From Gammaproteobacteria bacterium HGW-Gammaproteobacteria-13 (GTDB lineage: Bacteria > Pseudomonadota > Gammaproteobacteria > Pseudomonadales > Pseudomonadaceae): a stretch of DNA of 64,000 bases. The translations under genes and the position numbers were made by a program. The notes under the pieces were generated by a model. It saw only the letters and a list, made by a program, of their open reading frames with translations. It made no database searches and was not told where the DNA came from. Below, piece after piece: positions 53,257-60,504 of this stretch (within the stretch, counting starts at the first letter, position 1; the number at the start of each line of letters is the position of its first letter). Location: assembly GCA_002840155.1 (NCBI GenBank), contig PGZH01000008.1, positions 1 through 64,000 of the forward strand, in the 5' to 3' direction.

Positions 53257-53934
53257 TTAGATGGCGGCACGGCGGCGCGATTGCCACCAAACCCACACGC
53301 CGGTCAGACCGAGCAGGGCCAGGATGAAGCCGAGCACATCGATCCACACCCACTCGCCGCTTTTGCCGAAAAACGCCTTGCCGGTGTGCATATCCATCAC
53401 CAGCTTGCCGATGGTGTAGGGCTTGGCCACCTCACCCTGGGCTGCCAATAACGCGTCATTGCCGGCCCAGGCGTTCCAGCTCAAGCCGTCGCGGCTTTGC
53501 AGTGCGCCGATGTCCCTGACGCTGGCCATCAGTTGGCCGTCGGCCAGGCGAGTAATACCGTGCACATCGCCTTCAAGACGCAGGGTAAGGTCATCGCCCT
53601 GCAGCTGATACAGACCCAGCTTGCTGGCAACCCACAGGTTGTCGCCTTCACTCATCAACTGACGCACTTCGACATCGGCCTGGCGTTGCGGCGCCGCATC
53701 CGCCTGCTGCACAAACAAACCCTGCTGGCTGCCCAGCCACAAACGACCATCGGTGGTCTGGGTCACGCTGCGCAGCTCAAGCTCCTTTTCCATGGGCATG
53801 GACAGCCAGCTGATCGGCATATCCTTGATGCCCAGGCTCTTCTCATGCGCCAGGAAGATGGCCGTGACGCCGACAATAAACATCGGCAGGGCCAGTAGCA
53901 CCCCGCTCCACAGGTGAATTTGACGGCTCGACAT
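53257..53934 (-). CDS. PepSY-TM-type membrane protein with periplasmic repeat domain
   Basis: Protein of 225 residues with a helix at each end: RQIHLWSGVLLALPMFIVGVTA (about 4-25) and WIDVLGFILALLGLTGVWVWW (about 197-217), which match the flanking helices of PepSY-TM proteins. The middle has short WD/propeller-like strands (TTDGRLWLGSQQGLF, EGDNLWVASKLGLYQ). It lies directly downstream of the receptor gene. It may be the membrane partner for reductive iron release. The stop codon TAA is part of the duplication flanking the TIR element. Confidence 0.78.
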   Translation of the reverse strand: MSSRQIHLWSGVLLALPMFIVGVTAIFLAHEKSLGIKDMPISWLSMPMEKELELRSVTQTTDGRLWLGSQQGLFVQQADAAPQRQADVEVRQLMSEGDNLWVASKLGLYQLQGDDLTLRLEGDVHGITRLADGQLMASVRDIGALQSRDGLSWNAWAGNDALLAAQGEVAKPYTIGKLVMDMHTGKAFFGKSGEWVWIDVLGFILALLGLTGVWVWWQSRRRAAI

Positions 53935-53952
53935 AGCGGTGACTCCTCAGGG

Positions 53953-56127
53953 TTACCAGCAGATTTCCAGGCTCATGCTGTACAGCGGCTCGGAATATTC
54001 TTGGGTGACTTCACGGTTTTTCAGCGACCCGTCAGCGTTGTATGCACGCTTTTCCTGGTCTTTTTGTGCCTGGCCGATGTTCTCGGCAGCCAGGCGCAAG
54101 GTCATGTCGTCCGTCAGGTTGGCGTTGACGAACAGGTCGAAGAACTCGACCTCGGTAGTACTGGTGCTCTCGTTGCTGTTGCCGATTTCGTCTTCGAAGT
54201 CGCCGGCCTTGTTCCAGCTGCCGCCCACCGTCAACACAGTGGCCGGAATGCGGTACTCCAGACCGATGTTGGCCAGGTAGCCAGGCTGCTGTTTGAAGCG
54301 GCGCTTCTCCCCCGTGGCCTGGTCCTTCACTTCGGAATCCAGCCAGCTGTAACCGGCCGCGCTGCTCAGGCCGTCAATACCCAGCCAGGCGAGGTCGCTG
54401 GAAAACTCCAGCTCGGCGCCCCACAGCTTGCCGTCACCGGTGTTGCGGGTCTGCTTGTAGTACTCGCCATCACCACTGTCGAGGTAGGTCACTTCCTCCA
54501 TCAGGTGCTTGATATCGCGACGGAACAGGTTGAGGCCGATCAGCCCGGCATTGTCACCCAGGTAGTGTTCCAGCCCCAGGTCGTAGCCCAGGGATTCCTC
54601 GGGCTCGAGCGTCGGATTACCGATCTTGTTCGGGTCCGAGATGGTGCCGCTCTTGCTGTCGACCATCGGCGTGATGTCATCGAACTTCGGCCGGCGCACG
54701 GTGCGTGCCACGCTGCTGCGCAGTGCCCAGGCCTCGGCCAGGTCCCAGCGGTAATGCAGGGACGGGGCAAAGTGCTCTTCACGTCCATCGGCTTCGCTGC
54801 CAGGGATCGAGCTTGCCAGCTCGGAGCTTTCCCAGCGCAGGCCAGGCTGCAGGTGGTGCTTATCGTTGATGCGCCAGGTATCGGTGACGTACAGGTCGAA
54901 ACGCTTCTCTTCCAGCTCGTACTGGCCGTTGGCTTCAGCCTGAGTCACACCATTGCTGACCCGGATCTTGTCGCGGTCACGGTTCTTTTCGCTGTAGTCG
55001 TAACCGGCCAGCAGCTCATGGTCGCCACGCCAGTGGGTCAGGCTCTGGCCGAACTGCCACTCGCGGTCATTCTTGTCTTCGTCTTCGGTCTCACGCTTGT
55101 CCAGCGCGCCATTGGCCTTGTAGATCAGCTTGGACTTGCGTTTCTGGTCGTCCAGGTCGCGCACGCTGAAATGGCTGTCGAGCTGCAGATCCTCAGCCAG
55201 CGGCCGCTCCCAGCCCAGGCTGATGCCGAGGTTACGGCTGTTCATCAGCTCTTTCTCGTACTCCGAGCCGTTGCCGGTGCCGTCAGCCTTGAACTTGAGC
55301 TTGTCCTTGTCGCGATGCATTTCGCTGTCGAGCAGCAGCAGGTCGACATTGAGCATGTCGCCGCCCTCGCTCTGCCAGCCCCAATGCGGGGTCAGGAAGT
55401 TCTCGAAGAAGCGCTTGTTCTCACGCTCCTGCTCACGCGCGCCGGCAACGCCTGCGGCGTTGTAGGTCACTTTGTCCTTGAGCTTGGGCAGGCTGCGGGT
55501 CTGCCGGCCGCCGCTGATCAGCCATTGCTGACGCAAGTCCGCCTCGCCCCAGCTGAACTGCGCGCTGCCATCCATCGGCCGCTGATCGCCACTGGCTGCA
55601 CCGAGAATCACCTTGCGCTGCGCCGTGCTGCGCTTCTTCAGGATGATATTGAGAGTGCCACCGATGCCCTGGGCGTCCATCTGTGCGGTGGGCGAACGGA
55701 GGATCTCGATACGGTCGATCATTGCCATGGGGATCTGGTCGAGCTGCACTTCGCGCTTCTCGCCGCTGTCGGGCATGCGCCGACCATCCAGCAGTACCTG
55801 GGTGTACTCCTTGTCCAGGCCGCGCAGACGCAGGTCCTTGTTATCGCCAGGAGCACCGCCGAAATACATGCCGGTCTTGCGACGCAGAGCATCGCCGAGG
55901 CTGCCGTTGCCGGAACGACGCAGCTCCTCGCCATCGATCACCACCTTGGGCGCGACCGACTGGCGGCGCTCTTCAGTGGCGATGCGCACACCATCCACAC
56001 GCATGGTCGGCAATGCCGTAACACCGCTATCGGCCGCCTGGGCGACCAATGGGGACAGCGTCGCCAGCGCCAGCAATGACAACAGACGCGGCTGCGCCTT
56101 AAGACTGAATGGCCATTGCTGCTGCAT
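53953..56127 (-). CDS. TonB-dependent outer-membrane receptor
   Basis: Receptor of 724 residues. The signal peptide ends near VAQAADSG; the plug domain (about 45-170) has VDGVRIATEERRQ, LLDGRRMPDSG and QMDAQGIGGTLNIILKK; the 22-strand barrel ends in SLEICW. Start at 56127 is fixed by GGGGGAGG upstream. The plug is of the hydroxamate or other ferric-chelate type, but the ligand cannot be named. PepSY, reductase and cytochrome genes follow on the same strand, and a matching reductive set is divergent. Confidence 0.92.
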   Translation of the reverse strand: MQQQWPFSLKAQPRLLSLLALATLSPLVAQAADSGVTALPTMRVDGVRIATEERRQSVAPKVVIDGEELRRSGNGSLGDALRRKTGMYFGGAPGDNKDLRLRGLDKEYTQVLLDGRRMPDSGEKREVQLDQIPMAMIDRIEILRSPTAQMDAQGIGGTLNIILKKRSTAQRKVILGAASGDQRPMDGSAQFSWGEADLRQQWLISGGRQTRSLPKLKDKVTYNAAGVAGAREQERENKRFFENFLTPHWGWQSEGGDMLNVDLLLLDSEMHRDKDKLKFKADGTGNGSEYEKELMNSRNLGISLGWERPLAEDLQLDSHFSVRDLDDQKRKSKLIYKANGALDKRETEDEDKNDREWQFGQSLTHWRGDHELLAGYDYSEKNRDRDKIRVSNGVTQAEANGQYELEEKRFDLYVTDTWRINDKHHLQPGLRWESSELASSIPGSEADGREEHFAPSLHYRWDLAEAWALRSSVARTVRRPKFDDITPMVDSKSGTISDPNKIGNPTLEPEESLGYDLGLEHYLGDNAGLIGLNLFRRDIKHLMEEVTYLDSGDGEYYKQTRNTGDGKLWGAELEFSSDLAWLGIDGLSSAAGYSWLDSEVKDQATGEKRRFKQQPGYLANIGLEYRIPATVLTVGGSWNKAGDFEDEIGNSNESTSTTEVEFFDLFVNANLTDDMTLRLAAENIGQAQKDQEKRAYNADGSLKNREVTQEYSEPLYSMSLEICW

Positions 56128-56181
56128 ACGAACCTCCCCCGGAAAATGAGGCGCGATTCTAATTGCCAATCAACCGCATTA

Positions 56182-56206
56182 CCAAATGAATTTGAAATAC
56201 ATTTGG
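56182..56206. promoter_or_regulatory. 25-bp palindrome between the receptor and the divergent PepSY operon
   Basis: CCAAATGAATTTGAAATACATTTGG pairs at 11 of 12 positions around a central base and can be extended by two A-T pairs on each side. It starts 54 bases upstream of the receptor ATG. It only weakly resembles a Pseudomonas Fur box (AATGA...CATT ends agree, centre does not). A likely metal- or ligand-regulator operator. Confidence 0.6.
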
Positions 56207-56495
56207 CAATGCGTAAAAACCCTCAAGCTCCCGGTTCAGTAAACGTCGCGGCGATAGGGACCCTCTTCGCGCAGCGTGTTGATTGCGACTCTGCCGAGCC
56301 GTGCTCGGCAACACGCCGCCGGACGCCAACGCCCATGAAAAAAGCGTCAGAAAACTCGCCCGAGCCAGTTGGGACGAATACCGAACACAGCAGACGCAGT
56401 CACTTTTCGAGAATGTATAGCCTTTGTAAATGTTTAGCATTTGTATAAAGGCCTTATATAGAATCGCCCTCCTGTTTTCCTATCACGCGAATTCC
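56207..56495. other. AT-rich intergenic control region
   Basis: Contains a GC hairpin TGCCGAGC-CGT-GCTCGGCA (56292-56310) and, nearer the plus-strand gene, the loose inverted repeat CCTTTGTAAATG...CATTTGTATAAAGG (about 56423-56453), which shares the AAATG/CATTT arms with the palindrome at 56182. TATATAG lies at about 56456-56462. It probably holds the promoters of the rightward PepSY operon. No gene in this stretch convinces me. Confidence 0.5.
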
Positions 56496-57095
56496 ATGAA
56501 CGGTTTCCCCTGGCTCGGCACCCTGCGGCAATGGCACTGGATCAGCTCGGCGCTGTGTTTGGCCGGCATGCTGTTGTTTGCCGTGACCGGCATCACCCTC
56601 AACCATGCCGCGCAGATCGAAGCCAAACCGCAGGTTGTCAGCCATCAGGCGCAGTTGCCCGAGGCGCTGCAGACTGCACTGCAAAACAAACAGCCAAGCC
56701 AGGGCTTACCGCTGGAGCTGCGCCAGTGGCTGGAAGCGAAACTGGCGATTCGCCTGGATGGCCGCGACGCCGAATGGTCGGATGGCGAGCTGTATATCGG
56801 TTTGCCGCGCCCTGGTGGCGATGCCTGGCTGAGCCTGGATATCGAGTCCGGCGCACTGGAGTTCGAGTCCACCGACCGGGGCTGGATCGCCTACCTGAAT
56901 GACCTGCACAAGGGCCGCAACACCGGTACGGCCTGGTCCTGGTTTATCGATGCATTCGCCGTACTGAGCGTGGTGTTCTGCCTCAGCGGCCTGCTGTTGC
57001 TGCAACGCTACGCCGGCAACCGCCCCAGCACCTGGCCGATGCTCGGTCTTGGCCTGGTGCTCCCCGTTCTGCTGGCTCTGCTGTTTATTCACTAA
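56496..57095 (+). CDS. PepSY-associated TM helix protein
   Basis: Protein of 199 residues. Helix 1 (WHWISSALCLAGMLLFAVTGITLNHA, about 13-38) carries the typical His and the TGxxLNH motif, a periplasmic segment with a PepSY-like strand (SLDIESGALEFES) follows, then LNDLHKGRNTG and two helices (about 143-165 and 174-195). It begins the rightward set with DUF2271, DUF4198 and the diflavin reductase. The start MNGFPWLG was chosen; the upstream frame is in the AT-rich control region. Confidence 0.83.
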   Translation: MNGFPWLGTLRQWHWISSALCLAGMLLFAVTGITLNHAAQIEAKPQVVSHQAQLPEALQTALQNKQPSQGLPLELRQWLEAKLAIRLDGRDAEWSDGELYIGLPRPGGDAWLSLDIESGALEFESTDRGWIAYLNDLHKGRNTGTAWSWFIDAFAVLSVVFCLSGLLLLQRYAGNRPSTWPMLGLGLVLPVLLALLFIH

Positions 57096-57105
57096 GGACA
57101 TCCTG

Positions 57106-57618
57106 ATGCCGAAACGCTTGCTGCTGCCCCTCTGCGCCCTGTTGAGCGCGCCCGTTCTGGCTGCCGAGTTGCAGCTTGAGGTGGAAATTCCACGCCTGCA
57201 GGTGGCCGAGTACCACCGCCCCTATGTCGCCATCTGGCTGGAGCAACCGGATCAGCAGCATGTCGCCAACCTGGCGGTGTGGTACGACCAGAAGCTCAAG
57301 GACAAGGAAGGCGAGAAGTGGCTCAAAGACATGCGCCAGTGGTGGCGGCGCAGCGGCCGTAGCCTGGAGATGCCGGTCGATGGTGTCAGCGGCGCAACCC
57401 GCGCCGTGGGCAAACACAGCCTGAGCTTCAGCAGCGCCGATGCCCCCTTCAAGCAGCTGCCAGCCGGCGAATACCGCGTGGTGGTGGAAGCCGCCCGCGA
57501 AGTCGGCGGTCGCGAACTGTTGCGCCTGCCATTCACCTGGCCACCACAGCAAGCCGCCAGCCACAGCGCCCAGGGCAGCAGTGAACTGGGCCAGATCAAC
57601 CTGCAACTCAAGCCTTGA
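57106..57618 (+). CDS. DUF2271 periplasmic protein
   Basis: Protein of 170 residues with a signal peptide ending at VLAAEL, then the DUF2271 pattern: RPYVAIWLEQPDQQHVANLAVWYDQ (about 44-68), WRRSGRS, DGVSGATRAVG and LPAGEYRVVVEAAREVGGRELLRLPF. It is found with PepSY and TonB-receptor genes in iron-regulated clusters of other bacteria. The molecular role is unknown. It lies 10 bases after the PepSY gene and 32 bases before the DUF4198 gene. Confidence 0.82.
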   Translation: MPKRLLLPLCALLSAPVLAAELQLEVEIPRLQVAEYHRPYVAIWLEQPDQQHVANLAVWYDQKLKDKEGEKWLKDMRQWWRRSGRSLEMPVDGVSGATRAVGKHSLSFSSADAPFKQLPAGEYRVVVEAAREVGGRELLRLPFTWPPQQAASHSAQGSSELGQINLQLKP

Positions 57619-57650
57619 ACTTCAGCCCTCATTTATTAAGGAAGACTGCC

Positions 57651-58526
57651 ATGCACCCACTCGTAAAATGGACCGCCCTGACCCTGGCCATCTGCCTGCC
57701 GCTGTCCGCCCAGGCCCACCGCGCCTGGATGCTGCCATCGGCCACGGTACTCTCTGGTGAAGACCCGTGGGTGACCGTGGACGCAGCCGTATCCAACGAC
57801 CTGTTCTATTTCGAGCATTTCCCGCTGCGCATCCAGGGCATCGGCAACCTCGACAGCGCACCTGTCGGCGGCCCACCCGGCATGCGTCCACGCCCAGCCG
57901 CCGTGCTGCAACTGTTCGCTCCGGACGGCAGCGCCGCCAAGGCCGAGAACGGCAGCATCGGCCGCTACCGCAGTACCTTCGACCTGCACCTGACGCAGAA
58001 AGGCACCTACAAGCTGGCCATCGCCAACAGCGGCCTGTTCGCCAGCTGGAAAGAAGGCCAGGAAAATAAGCGTTGGATGGGCAAGGCCGAAGATTTCGCC
58101 AAGCAGGTTCCGGCAGGCGCAGCCGAGCTGAAAGTGGCGCAGAACAACAGCCGCATGGAAGTCTTCGTCACCTCCGGCAACCCGACCACCAGCGTGCTGA
58201 AAACCACCGGTGTGGGCCTGGAGCTGGCGCCGATCACCCACCCCAACGACCTGTTCGCCGGTGAAGCCGCCGAATTCACGCTGCTGCTCGATGGCAAACC
58301 AGCCGCCGGTGTGGAAGTCAGCGTGATCCCCGGCGGCAATCGCTACCGCGACGACTTGGGCGAGATCAAAACCACCAGCGACGCCAACGGCAAGATCAGC
58401 ATCACCTGGCCACAAGCCGGTATGTACTGGCTGGAAGCAGAGCTGAAAACCAGCGAAGGCGTCAGCGCACCGGCCACCGAGCGCCGCGCGTCCTACAGCG
58501 CAACCCTGGAAGTACTGGCACCCTGA
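57651..58526 (+). CDS. DUF4198 periplasmic protein
   Basis: Protein of 291 residues with a signal peptide ending at LSAQAHRAWMLPS: the mature chain starts with His followed by a Trp, as in DUF4198 proteins, which are thought to bind metals in the periplasm near nickel, cobalt or iron uptake systems. Two beta-rich halves follow, the second containing LLLDGKPAAGVEVSVIPGG, a carboxypeptidase-regulatory-like fold. Metal specificity is unknown. Confidence 0.82.
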   Translation: MHPLVKWTALTLAICLPLSAQAHRAWMLPSATVLSGEDPWVTVDAAVSNDLFYFEHFPLRIQGIGNLDSAPVGGPPGMRPRPAAVLQLFAPDGSAAKAENGSIGRYRSTFDLHLTQKGTYKLAIANSGLFASWKEGQENKRWMGKAEDFAKQVPAGAAELKVAQNNSRMEVFVTSGNPTTSVLKTTGVGLELAPITHPNDLFAGEAAEFTLLLDGKPAAGVEVSVIPGGNRYRDDLGEIKTTSDANGKISITWPQAGMYWLEAELKTSEGVSAPATERRASYSATLEVLAP

Positions 58527-58532
58527 TACACC

Positions 58533-58593
58533 GTAGCCTGGATGCAATCCGGGATGATCATTTGCCGCCATCCCCGGATTGCATCCGGGCTAC
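58533..58593. repeat. REP-like inverted repeat, second copy
   Basis: GTAGCCTGGATGCAATCCGG and complement CCGGATTGCATCCGGGCTAC around a 20-base centre; same family as 38295-38360. It lies between the DUF4198 gene and the diflavin reductase and may act as a weak transcription attenuator. Confidence 0.8.
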
Positions 58594-58622
58594 GTTATAC
58601 AACTTGATACCGGTCTACCTGC

Positions 58623-60176
58623 TTGAGCGCCTTTCCCGCCCTTCGCCGCCACCTGCGCCACTGGCCTCTGCCGACCTGCCTATTACTGGCCGGCCTGCTG
58701 CTCTGGCTGCAACCGGCGCGTGAACTCAGCGCCGCACTGGTCAGCACCACCTATATCGCGCTGTGCCTGCACTACTGCTGGCCACAGCGCCGCAACCCAC
58801 ACGCAGCCCAAACTGGCGAACTGCTGATTGCCTACGCCAGCCAGGGCGGTCAGGCACAGTTGCTGGCCGAACGCAGCTGCGCGCAACTGCTCGCCAGCGG
58901 TATGCCAACGCGCTGCATCGCCCTGAATCAGCTGAGCAGCACGCAGCTGGCAAGCCTCGAACGCCTGCTACTGGTGGTCAGCACCTATGGCGACGGCGAA
59001 GCACCGGACAACGCCGCACGCTTTGAGCGCGCGCTGCAAAGCCTGCCAGCGTTGCCGCAACTGCACTTCGCCATTCTGGCCCTGGGCGACAGCAGCTACC
59101 CGCAGTTCTGCGCCTTCGGCCAGCGCCTGCAACAACGCCTGCAGGCACTCAAAGCGCAGCCGCTGTTCGACCTGCTCAGCGTCGATTGCCTGGATGCCGG
59201 CACCCTGCGTCACTGGCAGCAACAGCTCGGCCACTTGAGCGGCAACAGCGATTTTGTCGACTGGCAGCCCGCGCACTACCACCCCTGGAGGCTTGAGCGG
59301 CGCAGCTGCCTTAACCCCGGCAGCGTTGGTGCGCCAATCTTCCACCTGAGCCTGAGCAGCACGGCAGCAGTCGACTGGCGCGCCGGCGACATTGCCGAAA
59401 TCGGCCCACGCCATGCCCCGCAGCGAGTTAGCGATTGCCTGCAGCAGCTGGGGCTTGAGCCGCACATTCGCCTGGCTAACGGCCAGTTGCTAAGCGATGC
59501 CTTGAGCACACTGCATCTGCCCACATCACGACCTGATAAAAACGCCATAGAGCAGTGGCTTGCCGAACTGACGCCCCTGCCGCACCGCGAATACTCGATT
59601 GCCTCCAGCTACGGCGGCTCGCTTGATCTACTGGTGCGCCTGCAATACCAGGCCGATGGCACTTCTGGCCTGGGCTCAGGCTGGCTGTGCCAGCATGCCG
59701 AAGTGGGCGCCACGCTCGACCTGCGTATTCGCCGCAACCCCGGCTTCCATGGCCCGGACGCCGCCACGCCACTGATCCTGATTGGCAGCGGCAGCGGCAT
59801 CGCCGGCCTGCGCGCGCACCTGCAGGAGCGCGCGGCCAATCCAGGTTCACGCAACTGGCTGCTGTTTGGTGAGCGTAACGCCGCCCACGATGCCCTGCTG
59901 ATCGACGAGCTGCGCGGCTGGCAACACAGCGGCCACCTCGAACGCCTCGACCTCACCTATTCGCGCGACGGCCACCCGCAGCGCTATGTGCAGGACGCCC
60001 TACGCGACACCGCAAGCACCCTGCACGCCTGGCTGGCCGACGGCGCCGCCATCTACCTGTGCGGCAGCCTCGAAGGCATGGGCCGCGATGTCGACGCTTG
60101 CCTGCGTCAGTTGCTGGGTGATGAGCAGCTGGAACAGCTGAGCCAAAGCGGCCGCTATCGGCGGGATTTGTACTGA
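58623..60176 (+). CDS. Membrane-anchored diflavin reductase (CysJ/PiuB-C-like)
   Basis: Protein of 517 residues. Two N-terminal helices (about 14-52) anchor a flavodoxin domain (GELLIAYASQGGQAQLLAE, VVSTYGDGEAPDNAARF, LALGDSSYPQFC; about 65-205), then an FAD domain (REYSIASS) and an NADPH domain (LILIGSGSGIAGLRAHLQER, LFGERN, YLCGSLEGMGRDV) ending GRYRRDLY. It resembles the C-terminal part of PiuB-type iron reductases, whose N-terminal PepSY-TM part is here encoded by separate genes. The start is TTG after the repeat; no ATG fits. Confidence 0.87.
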   Translation: MSAFPALRRHLRHWPLPTCLLLAGLLLWLQPARELSAALVSTTYIALCLHYCWPQRRNPHAAQTGELLIAYASQGGQAQLLAERSCAQLLASGMPTRCIALNQLSSTQLASLERLLLVVSTYGDGEAPDNAARFERALQSLPALPQLHFAILALGDSSYPQFCAFGQRLQQRLQALKAQPLFDLLSVDCLDAGTLRHWQQQLGHLSGNSDFVDWQPAHYHPWRLERRSCLNPGSVGAPIFHLSLSSTAAVDWRAGDIAEIGPRHAPQRVSDCLQQLGLEPHIRLANGQLLSDALSTLHLPTSRPDKNAIEQWLAELTPLPHREYSIASSYGGSLDLLVRLQYQADGTSGLGSGWLCQHAEVGATLDLRIRRNPGFHGPDAATPLILIGSGSGIAGLRAHLQERAANPGSRNWLLFGERNAAHDALLIDELRGWQHSGHLERLDLTYSRDGHPQRYVQDALRDTASTLHAWLADGAAIYLCGSLEGMGRDVDACLRQLLGDEQLEQLSQSGRYRRDLY

Positions 60177-60412
60177 AGGCAAGCTGGTCGACTGGTTTAG
60201 TCGCACACTCAAACCCAATGCAATCTTGTGAGCATCCCGCCCAAAGGTCACAGCGCAATTGCTTACACCGCGACTCATAGCCTTATGCCAATGCCAGCAG
60301 CGCTGGTAGCTCTGCCATGTCGACGCAGGCCTTGGCCACGATGCGTTCGCCAGACCCCGACTACGCCCCACCGTCAGCTTCCCGCGTAGCCTTTGAATAG
60401 CCGCACAAAACA
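60177..60412. other. Intergenic stretch without a convincing gene
   Basis: An open minus-strand frame runs through this stretch but continues antisense into the reductase, has no ribosome-binding site and shows no recognised domain. No inverted repeat or promoter was recognised here. Confidence 0.4.
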
Positions 60413-60446
60413 AAACCCCGGTCACTGCAGGCAGTGGCCGGGGTTT
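60413..60446 (-). terminator. Rho-independent terminator of piuA
   Basis: AAACCCCGGTCACTGC, loop AG, GCAGTGGCCGGGGTTT (one mismatch). On the minus strand it is followed by TGTTTTGT, about 58 bases past the piuA stop. It could also stop rightward transcripts from the reductase. Confidence 0.82.
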
Positions 60447-60504
60447 CGAATGAAGCTGTGGCGGCTACCCGCCAGCGAATCTGGCGGTAACAGCGCATGC
60501 AGAC

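Noticed and set aside
53914-56079. Plus-strand open frame of 721 codons
   Set aside because: It lies antisense to the TonB receptor, which has signal peptide, plug and barrel motifs and a strong Shine-Dalgarno. The antisense product has no recognisable domain.
56116-56448. Short frames on both strands in the 56.1-56.5 kb control region
   Set aside because: They cover promoters and palindromes, have no ribosome-binding sites and no conserved features.
60000-60425. Minus-strand frame of 141 codons in the gap after the diflavin reductase
   Set aside because: Half of it is antisense to the reductase C-terminus and it ends over conserved codons of that gene. It has no Shine-Dalgarno. A decayed gene cannot be excluded for 60177-60425, but there is no support for it.
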